Shown here in pieces: positions 23,312 to 34,300 of a stretch of DNA of 64,000 nt. The DNA comes from Inia geoffrensis. Taxonomy: Eukaryota > Chordata > Mammalia > Artiodactyla > Iniidae. Under the pieces are notes generated by a model, which saw only the letters and a list, made by a program, of their open reading frames with translations, was not told the origin of the DNA and searched no databases. The translations under genes were made by a program, and so were the position numbers. Each line of letters opens with the position of its first letter. The stretch's first letter is position 1. The stretch covers positions 17,080,680 to 17,144,679 of the forward strand of contig CM070913.1 in the NCBI GenBank assembly GCA_036417435.1, read 5' to 3'.

Positions 23312-23801
23312 TCATTTCCACACCCCCTCGCCCATATACTTTCTTGTGTGACTAAGCTCTCAGGCAGTTGTGACATCGTAGTCTGTAAAATGAATTGCTG
23401 CCTCAGTGCCTTGCTGCTTCTACTGGACCATAGGGGAGGGGGCTGACGTGAGACAGGGTTACCAGCAGGGGTAATAGAACTGGAAGTTTCCACTTGGCAT
23501 CTGTTGGCTGAGGAACAGAGATAATGATTGGGGCAGAGTTGAAACACTTCTTGTTAACAGTATGGTGAGAGCCTGGAAAAGAAAATAATATTGCAGGCAT
23601 TGCCATATCTGGGGAGGCGACAGGAGCAGCCGAAAGGAGTGGGGCTTGGAGTTATGAGATCGGGTTTAAATTCAGCCCCGTCCCAGCCGTGGAACCTGGT
23701 TACCTCATGCAACCTTGAGCCTCAGTCTCAATTGAAAAGTGACGGTGGTGGGCAGAGGGAACGGGCATAGTGGTGATGCTGGTGACGTTTGCCGTGCTCT
23801 G
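23312..23801. other. Unique sequence, nothing recognised
   Basis: No element or exon was recognised. A short cctcagtctcaattgaaaag phrase near 23,720 may be a MIR scrap. Confidence 0.4.
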
Positions 23802-24232
23802 TGACAGGCTGAATCTTGGTCCCCAAAGATGTCCTTGTTCTAATCCCTGGAACTGTTGCATGTTACCTTATGTGGCAAAAGGGACTCTGCAGAGGTGATT
23901 AGGGATCTGGAAGTGGAAAGATTATCCTGGATTACCCGAGTGGGTCCAGTGTAATCACAAGCGTTCTTCCTTACAAGAGGGAGACAGAAGATACGAGGAA
24001 AAGGGGGCCCTGAGCCTAGGAATGCAGGTGGTCTCTAGAAGCTGCAAAAGGCAAGGGCACAGATTCTCCCCTGAGGGCCTCCAGGAGGAGCCAGCCATGC
24101 CCATACCCTACTTGAGCCAAGGGGGACTGATTTTGGACATCTGGCCTCAAGAGCTATAAAAGTAACTCACATTGTTTAAGCCACTAAACTTAAGATGATT
24201 TGTAACACACAGCAGCAATAGGAAACAAATAC
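23802..24232 (+). mobile_element. MLT1-type solo LTR (ERVL-MaLR)
   Basis: A forward MLT1 LTR: tgacaggctgaatcttggtc, ttatgtggcaaaagggactc, ggaaagattatcctggatta, ggtggtctctagaagctgca, tttaagccactaaacttaag and an end at gcagcaataggaaacaaata. It is about 430 bp long and solitary. Confidence 0.88.
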
Positions 24233-24565
24233 ACTTACGTTACGTACCTCACAGTTCTTGTAATGGTTAAATGTGACTTTGTATTTCTATGTTTGCAAAT
24301 CTCAGAGTGCTACATAGACGTTAGTACTTTCAGAATGAATTTTTGTATTCATCTGGATTTCCAGGTTAAGTTGCTTAAGGCAAGTCAGGAAGACCCAGAG
24401 AACAAGAATCAAGACTTCGCAGTTATGCCGTGAACAAACTGTGTCTGAAAAATTAAATCCGTGCTATCAAATAATTCTTAATTGTGAAATTGTTCCTGGT
24501 CATTAACACCCGTGAGTCACTTTTTAGGTGAGCTTCTGGGTATGCGCCTCACTTTCTGCACCTGT

Positions 24566-24732
24566 GCGTCGCAACCTTGAATGTTTATTAGAGTCACTGG
24601 GAAAGCTTTGAAAAGTCCAATGTCCAGGCCACATCCCAGGACGGTCAAATTGGAGCCTCTGCAGGTAGCACCTGAACGTGGGTGATTTTTAAGGCTCCGC
24701 AGGTGATTGCAGCCCAGGCTGAGATCCACTGC
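24566..24732 (+). repeat. MER5-like hAT-Charlie element
   Basis: gtcgcaaccttgaatgttta, ttagagtcactgggaaagct, gtccaggccacatcccagg and the right end gctgagatccactgc follow a MER5-type non-autonomous hAT element. Confidence 0.7.
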
Positions 24733-25499
24733 AGAGGTGCTGTGTTTGCTAAGCAAGATTTTAAATCAGTTCTCTTTGAAGCCTGATGCAGCTAGATGTT
24801 CTTTTGAGTTTGGTGGAAAATGCCGTGCCGAGGACTCGCTGTTATATCTTTCAATGATATTAACATATCAGTTTATGAGCTGTGATGTGTTTCCAGTCGG
24901 AAATACGGAAGTAATAGCCAATACTCCTGAGAGGTTCAGCAAACAGATTGGTGTGCGCTGATGGCAAACACAATATCAACAAGTGCTTTTCTCCTCATCT
25001 CGCCCAAGCGTTTTTAAAAGCAATGATTGGGGGGAGAAAAGGAAGACGTTGAGGCTTTCTCCTCAAATGGTCGAGCCCTTGAAAACTGATAAATACTGTT
25101 TTACTTGGACTGTATGTCCTATGTCTCTTGTCTGAAGGAGAAAATCATCATTTGCAATTTCTTCCTTTGGAGCCATGTAGTCAGAAGCTGTGAAAGCGTT
25201 GAAAGTTGCCATTGCTGTCTCCCTGTGTCCCTGGCTGCCACGAGCTGTCGTGTGCTTCCAGGCGTCTCTGGGCCCCCTGTCACTGAGCGCACCCTGGCCT
25301 TGACGGCCGGTGACATTATCTGCCTTATGTATGTCAAAGGGAGGGTATTACAGATAAAATTATTTTTACAAATCACAAGGTGCTATACGTTGTTGCTATT
25401 GTGTTTTGAGTGTGCAGTCTGCCATGAAGTTATAAAGATGATAGAAAGCCTGTAGCATAAGCTCATTCTATTCATGATAAGAACGGATGGGGTCCTTAT
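24733..25499. other. Unique sequence, nothing recognised
   Basis: Repeat-free. A 116-codon open frame (25,105-25,455, plus) is cysteine-rich but has no recognisable pattern. 24,760-25,000 is a possible conserved non-coding block. Confidence 0.4.
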
Positions 25500-25640
25500 T
25501 TTCTAGGGTCCTAAGTGACCAAGTAGAAGCACTGGCTCTAGTACCTGTGAAAGTCATGTGATTTCTTACTGGTCATTTAACCAGTTGGGTTTAATTTTCT
25601 CATCTAAATGGAAACACTAATGCTTGACTGCTTAATGCTG
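25500..25640 (+). repeat. MIR fragment (degraded)
   Basis: cactggctctagtacctgtg, aaagtcatgtgatttcttac and gggtttaattttctcatcta follow a MIR with many changes. Confidence 0.5.
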
Positions 25641-25711
25641 CCCTAGGTGTATTTGGGTGTCCAGAGAGTAGGGTGGTACTTCAGTGTGCCTCTGTATTAC
25701 ATTGTCTCAGT

Positions 25712-25884
25712 TTAGGTCTTGGCTCTGAAACTTACTGTCTGGGGGATACTCAGGAAGCGATTTAACCTCTCTGTACCTCAGTTTTGGCATCTGTAAAATG
25801 GGCAAATAAGATACCTGAGAAGGCTGCCGTAAGGATTGGCTAAGGCATGGAGAAAACCTGGCACCCATCCTGGGTGTGTCACCA
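25712..25884 (+). repeat. MIR SINE
   Basis: ggtcttggctctgaaactta, gatttaacctctctgtacct, cagttttggcatctgtaaaa and tggcacccatcctgggtgtg give a clear forward MIR. Confidence 0.8.
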
Positions 25885-25976
25885 TGGACTACATCCTTAC
25901 CCTTGTATTTGGAGCAGCTCAGGAGCGTGGGTTAATGTTTTCTCCTCTTTTCCTTCCCCCTTCCTCCTGTCCCTTC

Positions 25977-26040
25977 AATAAATATTTATTGGACACCTAA
26001 TACTTTTAGGAACTATACCATGGATGCAATGTTTATGCAA
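25977..26040 (-). repeat. L2 3' tail fragment
   Basis: aataaatatttattggacac and ctaatacttttaggaactat read as the reversed L2 tail. Confidence 0.6.
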
Positions 26041-26100
26041 AGTAGACACTCTTGTCCAGAACTTTAATGGTTTGAAAGTTTGATTTAAAATGTTGGTACA

Positions 26101-26316
26101 GGGCTTCCCTGGTGGCGCAGTGGTTGAGAGCCCGCCTGCCGATGCAGGGGACACGGGTTCGTGCCCCGGTCCGGGAGGATCCCACATGCCGCGGAGCGGC
26201 TGGGCCCGTGAGCCATGGCCGCTGAGCCTGCACGTCCGGAACCTGTGCCCCGCAACGGGAGAGGCCACAACAGGGAGAGGCCCGCGTACCACAAAAAAAA
26301 AAAAAAAAAAAAAAAA
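26101..26316 (+). mobile_element. CHR SINE (short form), young copy
   Basis: A complete copy with nearly all CpGs of the family retained and a pure A tail of about 24 nt. The duplication aaaatgttggtaca is perfect (26,087-26,100 and 26,313-26,326). Clean tail, intact CpGs and perfect duplication make it one of the youngest insertions here. Confidence 0.96.
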
Positions 26317-26584
26317 TGTTGGTACAAAGTGGTGATAGGGTAGGATTGGGTGAGTAAAACCTGTTTGTTCCGGATAGATCTGAAATGTAAGACTTCAAAT
26401 GGTTTATCTGCACCAACCAGAGTAAGTTCCTAAGATGTTTCTTGTAATTACGGGAATCAGTTGATGGACTTAGGGACCAGGGCAGAGGAAGGTCGTTGGA
26501 ATGATGCTCCAAGTGGTCCCCTGGGGAGAGGACATGGTTCTCTGATCCAGTTGGCCATATGGTCAATCATGTGTCAGAGCAAAC

Positions 26585-26690
26585 ATGGTGATTGGGTATT
26601 TCCGTTTGCCCGGTGCTGTGCCAGCTCTTGAGGGTCCATGGTCCCTGTCCAGATGGAGCTCCCTGAGCACCAGGAGATTTCACAGTTGAG
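26585..26690 (-). repeat. L2 3' fragment
   Basis: gcccggtgctgtgccagctc, ggtccctgtccagatggagc and tccctgagcaccagg resemble the reversed L2 3' region. Confidence 0.45.
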
Positions 26691-27214
26691 GGGTGGGGTA
26701 CTTACAGTGGGGATGCCAGGTAGGAGCTTTAGGAAGCTTTCACCAGATCCCTGGGCTCAAAGAAGCATTTGGGTATTTTATGGTTCATGAAATTGTTTAT
26801 TTTTTAACTTAGTTTTTGGGTACCATTCACAAACAGGTTTCCCTTACTGTCGTGAATTTATACCTTTTTCATAGAAAATTTTCCAAAATGAACTCCTCTT
26901 TTCCCAAGATTTCTCTTAGGATGAATTTCTTGTGCTCTAATCAAGCCTATGTAGCTTGACCCTGCTTTTCAGCCACTTAGGTTTCGTTAGTGATTAGAGC
27001 TGTTAATCAAGTTTGGTGGTAATCATAATAACCGTTTGTGTTATTTTCAGCTCTACTTTTCCAGACTAAAAAAGAGAATTATTTTAAGGACATAGAAAAA
27101 ATCTAGAGAGTGCTCAAAGAAATTTTGTGCTTTCACCAATCCCACTTAGAATTGCCTATGAAAAGTGGTAATGAGAATGATAATGATGGTAATGTTTGCG
27201 ATGATTGCATTTTG
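26691..27214. other. Unique sequence, nothing recognised
   Basis: AT-rich DNA without a recognised element. Confidence 0.4.
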
Positions 27215-27400
27215 CTTTCGGGTGGTTATTCTATGCCAGCCAATGTCATGAGGGCTTTGCACGCATACTCTCATTTTATCACCCAGCAGTTGTATGAGGT
27301 CATCCTTTCTTGGCTTTCACTTTTTACAGAGGAGGGGCACTGAGGCACAACAGGGTTGGATACACTGTCCAAGCTCAAATGTCCCATCAGTGAAAGGTCT
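27215..27400 (-). repeat. MIR SINE
   Basis: tattctatgccagccaatgt, gcatactctcattttatcac, tgtatgaggtcatcctttct and ggggcactgaggcacaacag follow a reversed MIR. Confidence 0.65.
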
Positions 27401-27559
27401 ACCATTTTATTTCCAAATGAGTCTGACTCAGACGTGCTTTCCACACTACTTTATTATCTCCTTGGGCAAAATCCAGCTAGGAGGTTGGGTGAGAAGAGCC
27501 TCTGAAGGAGACAGGAAGGATATATTAGCTAATTCACCCCAGTAGGTCCCTGACAGGTT

Positions 27560-27690
27560 TGAATGAGGAAGCATCATATTTATCTTGGAGTTAGGGACAC
27601 TGAGCTGCTGAAAAACTGCGGGTTGCCTAAGGTCATAAAGTAAATCATTGATAGAACTTAATCCAGAGCGCTGGGTCCTCTCCACCTCAT
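27560..27690 (-). repeat. MIR fragment
   Basis: ttagggacactgagctgctg, cgggttgcctaaggtcataa and aacttaatccagagcgctgg follow the head half of a reversed MIR. Confidence 0.5.
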
Positions 27691-27846
27691 TCGATGGAGA
27701 GTCCGTTTACACAATTGCATAACCTACAGCAATTCAGTTGCATGGATGACAGAGAGATCCATTATGTTTTGGATCATCTGAAATCAGAGGTTTAAGAATT
27801 TTCAATTTGGATTCAATTCTAAAACTTCTTTTCTTTTCCTATTTTA

Positions 27847-28023
27847 GAATACTGCACAGGCTTTGGAGTCTACTCAGAGGTCGCTTTGGGCGGCTACTTC
27901 TTAAACCCAGCAACAAATCCTTCCTTTGTGTGGCTGTTGGGAGGAGTGGGTGCTAATGGCACCTGGAACTTTGTGGGTATTTGCTATAATTGCTCAGTGA
28001 TTGGTCACTTAGTCTGCATTTGA
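27847..28023 (+). other. Candidate terminal exon, unrecognised
   Basis: A strong 3' splice-site-like context ends at 27,846: a long pyrimidine run (cttcttttcttttcctattt) followed by tag. After it, one frame stays open for about 57 codons to a TGA at 28,021-28,023. The predicted peptide is rich in G, V, F and N (for example GVYSEVALGGYFLNPATNP). I do not recognise it. A single acceptor plus a short frame occurs by chance often enough that this is only a candidate. There is no partner exon or polyadenylation signal that I can tie to it. Confidence 0.15.
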
Positions 28024-28379
28024 AATAACTTTGGAAGAGAGAACAGGGCTCTCAAAACTGTAATCATGGGACTAGGGGAATTCTTCAGGGTCAACTTCAC
28101 GGTAGCAGGAATGGAAACTCTGCTATACCACATAGCAGTTGCATCTCAGTTTTGTGTGTGTTGGGCACTAGAGACCACCAACTTTGGACAAGGGACTTAG
28201 TACTTAGGTTATGAGCTATTGGACACCCCCCCTCCCCGGGCAGGACTCCCCTCCAAAGACTTGGCTTCCAAGTCCTAGTAGATCAGCAGCTCACAGTGAG
28301 GGGAGGTAAGGACAGCTCATGGCCACCTCCAGGCTCCCCTTGCAGGCTCTTCCCTGGACTGGACTCTAGGATCTCCATC

Positions 28380-28760
28380 GGCTAACAAGGGTGTACTGGA
28401 CATTCTCCATTCATCCCTCCAGATCATTCTCCCATCTTCCCAGACCTTCTTGGGCTCCATCACCCTGGCTTCCTTGCCCTCTGGCTTGAGGTTGGGTTGT
28501 GCCACTGGCAGGAGATGGAAGGACAAGAGAAGTCAGAACACATCCCTGTGCCCTCCTTCCCTGAGCCCCATGTCCCTACTTCTCTCTCAGCTCCTCCTGG
28601 TGGACGATGTGACTGCTTTTACTGATTCTGATGACAGCACCCTTCTTTTGCCCCTCAGCCCTGGAGGTGGTGGGGTCTTCCACTGTTGGTAATCCCTGGT
28701 GGTCTTGATAGGACTCTCAACCCTGCACAGCCCCGCAGACAGTCCCTTCCTTAACTCTCT
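28380..28760 (+). repeat. Fossil interspersed repeat, class uncertain
   Basis: ctctaggatctccatcggct, ctccattcatccctccagat, cttgccctctggcttgaggt and ctcttcaaatactccttagg resemble a repeat seen elsewhere in mammalian genomes. I cannot name the family with confidence. There is no coding frame. Confidence 0.35.
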
Positions 28761-28894
28761 TCAAATACTCCTTAGGAAAATGCAGCTGACATTTGAGCAC
28801 AGGCTTGAAGGAGGCGAGGAGGAAAGACATCCATATCTGAGAGAAGAGATTCCAGGGAGAGGGAAGATCTGGCCTGGAGCAGAGGCAGCAGGGG

Positions 28895-28971
28895 TGGGCA
28901 GGGGGAGGGGGCCCTGGTAGGCAATGGGGTCGGATGGTGCGGGGCCCTGTAGGCCATTGGAAGAACTTTGG
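28895..28971 (-). repeat. L2 ORF2-region fragment, part 1
   Basis: gatggtgcggggccctgtag and gccattggaagaactttgg match the reversed L2 coding region. The L2 is interrupted at 28,971 by a CHR SINE and resumes at 29,201. Confidence 0.6.
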
Positions 28972-29190
28972 GGTGGTGGTGTTTTGGTTTTTTTTTTTGC
29001 GGTGCGCGGGCCTCTCACTGCTGTGACCTCTCCCGTTGTGGAGCACAGGCTCCGGACGTGCAGGCTCAGCGGCCATGGCTCACGGGCCCAGCCGCTCCGC
29101 GGCATGTGGGATCCTCCCGGACCGGGGCACGAACCCGTGTCCCCTGCATCGGCAGGCGGGCTCTCAACCACTGCGTCTCCAGCGAAGCCC
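28972..29190 (-). mobile_element. CHR SINE (short form) inserted in L2
   Basis: A reversed copy flanked by the 10-bp duplication agaactttgg (28,962-28,971 and 29,191-29,200). The head has unusual changes (actgcgtctccagcgaagcc instead of the family's gcgccaccagggaagcc), so its promoter A-box region is altered. Confidence 0.93.
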
Positions 29191-29200
29191 AGAACTTTGG

Positions 29201-29625
29201 TTTTACTTCTTGTGACACAAGTGGCTCTTGTAGGGCTTACAGAAGGTGGTTATCGTAGCCTGCTCTGACTGTGTCACTTCATCACCCTGGGTGCAGTACC
29301 GAGAGTCGACGGTAGGGGCATAAGAAGGGGACAGGGAGCCAGACCGGGATAGTGCCAGTGTGCCTGGCACTAAATCTTTTTAAAAGGTGAAGCTGATGGG
29401 GTAAATGGAATATGAGGTGTGACAGAGAGAGGTGACCCACAGAGAGAGGTGACCCAGAGGCTGCTGAGGGTTTTGGCTTGAGGTGCTGGATGGGTGCAGT
29501 TGCCAGTAGCTGAGATGGGGAGGACTGTGGGGATGGAAGGTTTGGGGGTGGCTGGGGGAGGGGACCAAGAATTCCATTCTGGACCTGTTAACTGCGAGAA
29601 GTCTATGAGTGATCTCAGATGTGTG
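29201..29625 (-). repeat. L2 ORF2-region fragment, part 2
   Basis: After the SINE the reversed L2 continues: gccagtagctgagatgggga, ggactgtggggatggaaggt, attccattctggacctgtta. It contains the short tandem duplication at 29,422-29,455. It is decayed and non-coding. Confidence 0.55.
29422..29455. repeat. Perfect 17-bp tandem duplication
   Basis: The unit acagagagaggtgaccc occurs twice head to tail without a mismatch (29,422-29,438 and 29,439-29,455), probably by replication slippage. Confidence 0.95.
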
Positions 29626-30189
29626 ACTGTTGTCAATGTTTGAATGGTAGTTTTTAGTTTCAAATTATATCACCCTTGGTGGCTGGCTTTCTCTGAGGTG
29701 AGTTTTAGGCAAAAGAAATATTTACTACCGTGGCTGTAGTGATTTTGAGAGTAAGCCTCAAGGCAGAATATGCAATGCCTATATTTTCCATTGATGCAAA
29801 ACCGTCTTTGCATACTTAACAGATTCAGGACACTTGTGGGAATTTATTCTGAGCCAAGAGACTTTGGGCACTGTTTTACCAGCCTGGCTTTAACAACACC
29901 AAACCTTTTTAGAGCAGGGCTGCGTGTTATGGCATCATGCAGTGAGGGTTTTAAGCCAGCCACAAAAGCAGACCTCATGCAAATTGAAAGCGCACATTTA
30001 CCAAAGCCCCAATTTGCTGGTGTGTTTAAGCTTTGCTGCCCTTTTAGGTATGTTTTTGCTTTTCAGTGTCATTCTGGTATCTTTTCCTTGTGCTTTTCTC
30101 TCCACATCTTTATTTCTGAAAGTTCTGTTTTCTTGTTGGCAGTGTCACTGTTGCTCCCAAATTGTAGTTAGACTATGAGTCGGGAAAGA
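29626..30189. other. Unique sequence, nothing recognised
   Basis: A 133-codon open frame (29,770-30,171, plus) ends in a hydrophobic, serine/leucine-rich stretch but shows no known motif. No repeat was recognised. Confidence 0.4.
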
Positions 30190-30370
30190 ATACCAGTGTT
30201 TCTTGAGCACCTATTATATGCTGGCCATTGGATACCTTCCTAAGCCATTTAATCCTCAAAACAGTGTTTGGAGATAGGCATGGCTGTTTCTCCTTAACAG
30301 ATGAGGAAGCTGAAATCAGTGAGGGTAAATGCAGAAGGCCTGAAGCTAATTGGTCATAGGAGTTGAGTTT
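30190..30370 (-). repeat. MIR SINE
   Basis: ttcttgagcacctattatat, gccatttaatcctcaaaaca, gtgtttggagataggcatgg and acagatgaggaagctgaaat follow a reversed MIR. Confidence 0.75.
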
Positions 30371-30529
30371 CCAGTTCCAATTAGCGAATTTCCAAGGTCC
30401 CGGGGCTTCAACTCTGTCCAAGCAGAGTTCTCTCTTCTGGCAGTTTAGTGCTTCTGGGCATCAATTCATTCACTGCTTTGTCTGGCTTCCTACTGATGAA
30501 GAAGTGAGCAGTAGTAATATTTCTGTGCC

Positions 30530-30700
30530 TCATGCTTCTTTCATAAATGTTTCTACAAGCCTACCGGGACGTATGGTGCATGCCTGCTATGTGCTCAGTG
30601 TTGGTGGGAGGTGGCAAGTCCTCAGGGGGCTTCCACTCCAGCCAACGTTACGTAAGGAATTACATGGGAGAAGTGTGGGGGGCAAAGGAAGGAGCCGTGC
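30530..30700 (-). repeat. L2 3' fragment
   Basis: atgcctgctatgtgctcagt, gttggtgggaggtggcaagt and gggcttccactccagccaac are consistent with a reversed L2 3' region. Confidence 0.4.
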
Positions 30701-31329
30701 TCTGCATGTGTGCATCTGTGTTTTGGGACCACCTTTCACCCCACCTCAAACTCTAAGCCTAAGAGTTGTCCAGCCAAGGAGATAGAAAAAAGGCTCTTTG
30801 CAGCAGAAACAGCACCAACCAAGGCTTGAGGTCTGGCCGAGATTCGATTAGATGAGATTGCACACATGCAGTGGGTAGAGGGGGAGAAGGGGGCCTGCAA
30901 TAGATAGAAGCGGTCTACTCTTTGGTACTAACTGACTCTTGTACTTTTGTCTGTTTTTTTTAACATCTTTATTGGAGTATAATTGCTTTACAATGTTGTG
31001 TTAGTTTCTGCTGTACAACAAAGTGAATCAGCTATATGCATACATATATCTCCATGTCCCCTCCCTCTTGCGTCTCCCTCCCACCCCTCTAGGTGGTCAC
31101 AAAGCACCGAGCTGATCTCCCTGTGCTATGCACCTGCTTCCCACTAGCTAGCTATTTTACATTTGGTAGTGTATATATGTCAATGCTGCTCTCTCACTTC
31201 GTCCCAGCTTACCCTTCCCCCTCCCTGTGTCCTCAAGTCCATTCTCCACATCTGTGTCTTTATTCCTGTCCTGGCCCTAGGTTCATCAGAACCTTTTTTT
31301 TTTTTTTTTAGATTTCGTATATATGTGTT

Positions 31330-34300
31330 AGCATATGATACTTGTTTTTCTCTTTCTGACTTACTTCAGTCTGTATGACATACTCTAGGTCCATCCACCT
31401 CACTACAGATAACTCAATTTCGTTTCTTTTTATGGCTGAGTAATACTCCACTGTATATATATGTGCCACATCTTCTTTATCCATTCATCTGTCGATGAAC
31501 ACTTAGGTTGCTTCCATGTCCTGGCTATTGTAAATAGTGCTGCAGTGAACATTGTGGTACATGACTCTTTTTGAATTATGTTTTTCTCCAGGTATATGCC
31601 CAGTAGTGGGATTGCTGGGTCGTATGGTAGTTCTATTTTTAGTTCTTTAAGGAACCTCCATACTGTTCTCTATAGTGGCTGTATCAATTTACATTCCCAC
31701 CAGCAGTGCAAGAGGGTTCCCTTTTCTCCACACCCTCTCCAGCATTGTTTGTAGATTTTTTGGTGATGGCCATTCTGACTGTTGTGAGGTGATACCTCAC
31801 TGTAGTTTTGATTTGCATTTCTCTAATGATTAGTGATGTTGAGCATCCCTTCATGTGTTTGTTGGCAATCTGTATATCTTCTTTGGAGAAATGTCTATTT
31901 AGGTCTTCTGCCCATTTTTGGATTGGATTGTTTGTTTTTTTCATATTGAGCTACATGAGCTGCTTGTATGATTTGGAGATTAATCCTTTGTCAGTTGCTT
32001 CATTTGCAATTATTTTCTCCCATTATGAGGGTTTTCTTTTCGTCTTGTTTATGCTTTCCTTTGCTGTGCAAAAAGCTTTGAAGTTTCATTAGGTCCCATT
32101 TGTTTATTTTTATTTCCATTTCTCTAGGAGATGGGTCAAAAAGGATCTTGCTGTGATTTATGTCATAGAGTGTTCTGCCTATGTTTTCCTCTAAGAATTT
32201 GATAGTGTCTGGCCTTACATTTAGGTCTTTAATCCATTTTGAGTTTATTTTTGTGTATGGTGTCAGGGAGTGTTCTAATTTCATTCTTTTACATGTAGCT
32301 ATCCAGTTTTCCCAGCACTACTTATTGTCTTGTCTCCATTGTATACTCTTGCCTCCTTTATCAAAGATAAGGTGACCATATGTGCGTGGGTTTATCTCTG
32401 GGCTTTCTATCCTGTTCCATTGATCTATATTTCTGTTTTGTGACAGTACCATACTGTCTCGATTACTGTAGCTTTGTAATATAGTCTGAAGTCCAAGAGC
32501 CTGATTCCTCCAGCTCCATTTTTTCTTCTCAGAATTCCTTTGGCTATTCGGGGTCTTTTGTGTTTCCATACAAATTGTGCAATTTTTTGTTCTAGTTCTG
32601 TGAAAAATGCCACTGGTAGTTTGATAGGGATTGCATTGAATCTGTAGATTGCTTTGGGTAGTATAGTGATTTTCACAGTATTGCTTCTTCCAATCCAAGA
32701 ACATAGTATATCTCTCTATCTGTTTGTACCTTTAATTTCTTTTATCAGTGTCTTAATGGTTTTCTGCATGTAGGTCTTTTGTCTCTTAGGTAGGTTTATT
32801 CTTAGGTATTTTACTCTTTGTTGCAATGGTAAATGGGAGTGTTTCCTTAAATTCCCTTTCAGAATTTTCATCATTAGCGTATAGGAATGCAAGAGGTTTC
32901 TGTGCATTAACTTTGTATCCTGCTACTCTACCAAATTCATTGATTAGCTGTAGTAGTTTTCTGGTAGCATCTTTAGGATTCTCTTATGTATAGTATCATG
33001 TCATCTGCAAACAGTGACAGTCTTACTTCTTCTTTTCTGATTTGGATTCCTTTTATTTCTTTTTCTTCTGATTGCTGTGCCTAAAACTTGCAAAACTATG
33101 TTGAATAAGAGTGGTGAGAGTGGGCAGCCTTGTCTAGTTCCTGATCTTAGAGGAAACGGTTTCAGTTTTTCACCATTGAAAATGATGTTGGCTGTGGGTT
33201 TCTCGTATATGGCCTTTATTATGTTGAGGTAGGTTTCCTCTCTGCCTACTTTCTGGAGAGTTTTTATCATAAATGGGTGTTGAATTTTGTCAAAAGGTTT
33301 TCCTGCATCTATTGAGATGACCATATGGTTTTTCTCCTTCAATTTGTTAATATGGTGTATCACATTGATTGATTTGTGTATATTGAAGAATCCTTGCACT
33401 CCTGGGATAAACCCCACTTGATCATTATGTATGATCCTTTTAATGTGCTGTTGGATTCTGTTTGCTAGTATTTTGTTGAGGAGTTTTACATCTATGTTCA
33501 TCAGAGATATTGGCCTGTAGTTTTCTTTTTTGTGACATCTTTGTCTGTTTTTGGTATCAGGGTGATGGTGGTCTCGGAGAATGAGTTTGGGAGTGCTCCT
33601 CCCTCTACTATATTTTGGAAGAGTTTGAGAAGGATAGGTGTCATTAGCTCTTCTCTAAATGTTAGAATTTGCCTGTGAAGCCATTTGGTCCTGGGCTTTT
33701 GTTTGTTGGAAGATTTTTAATCACAGTTTCAATTTCAGTGCTTGTGATTGGTCTGTTTATGTTTTCTATTTCTTCCTGGTTCAGTTTTGGAAGGTTGTGC
33801 TTTTCTAAGCATTGTTCCATTTCTTCCAGGTTGTCCATTTTATTGGCTTATAGTTGCTTGTAGTAATCTCTCATGATCCTTTGTATTCCTGCAGAGTCAG
33901 TTGTTACTTCTCCTTTGCATTTCTAAATCTGTTGATTTGAATCTTCTCCCTTTTTTTCTTGATGAGTCTGGCTAATGGTTTATCAATTTTGTTTATCTTC
34001 TCAAAGAACCAACTTTTAGTTTTATTGATCTTTTGTATTGTTTCCTTCATTTCTTTTGTATTTATTTCTGATCTGATCTTTATGATTTCTTTCCTTCTGA
34101 TAACTTAGGGGTTTTTTGGTTTTTCTGTCTCTAATTGCTTTAGGTGTAAGGTTAGGTTGTTTATTTGAGATGTTTCTTGTTTCTTGAGGTAGGATTGTAT
34201 TGCAGTAAACTGCCCTCTTAGGACTGCTTTTGCTGCATCCCATAGGTTTTGGGTTGTTGTGTTTTCATTGTCATTAGTTTCTAGGTATGTTTTGATTTCC

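Noticed and set aside
23074..23547. Minus-strand frame of 157 codons across the SINE at 23,090
   Set aside because: The recurring peptide (GHGSRAQPLRGMW and similar) appears at every CHR SINE in the window and is a by-product of the SINE sequence.
33001..33501. 166-codon frame with reverse-transcriptase motifs as a host gene
   Set aside because: It is part of the dead L1 ORF2; flanking frames hold the rest of the same protein.
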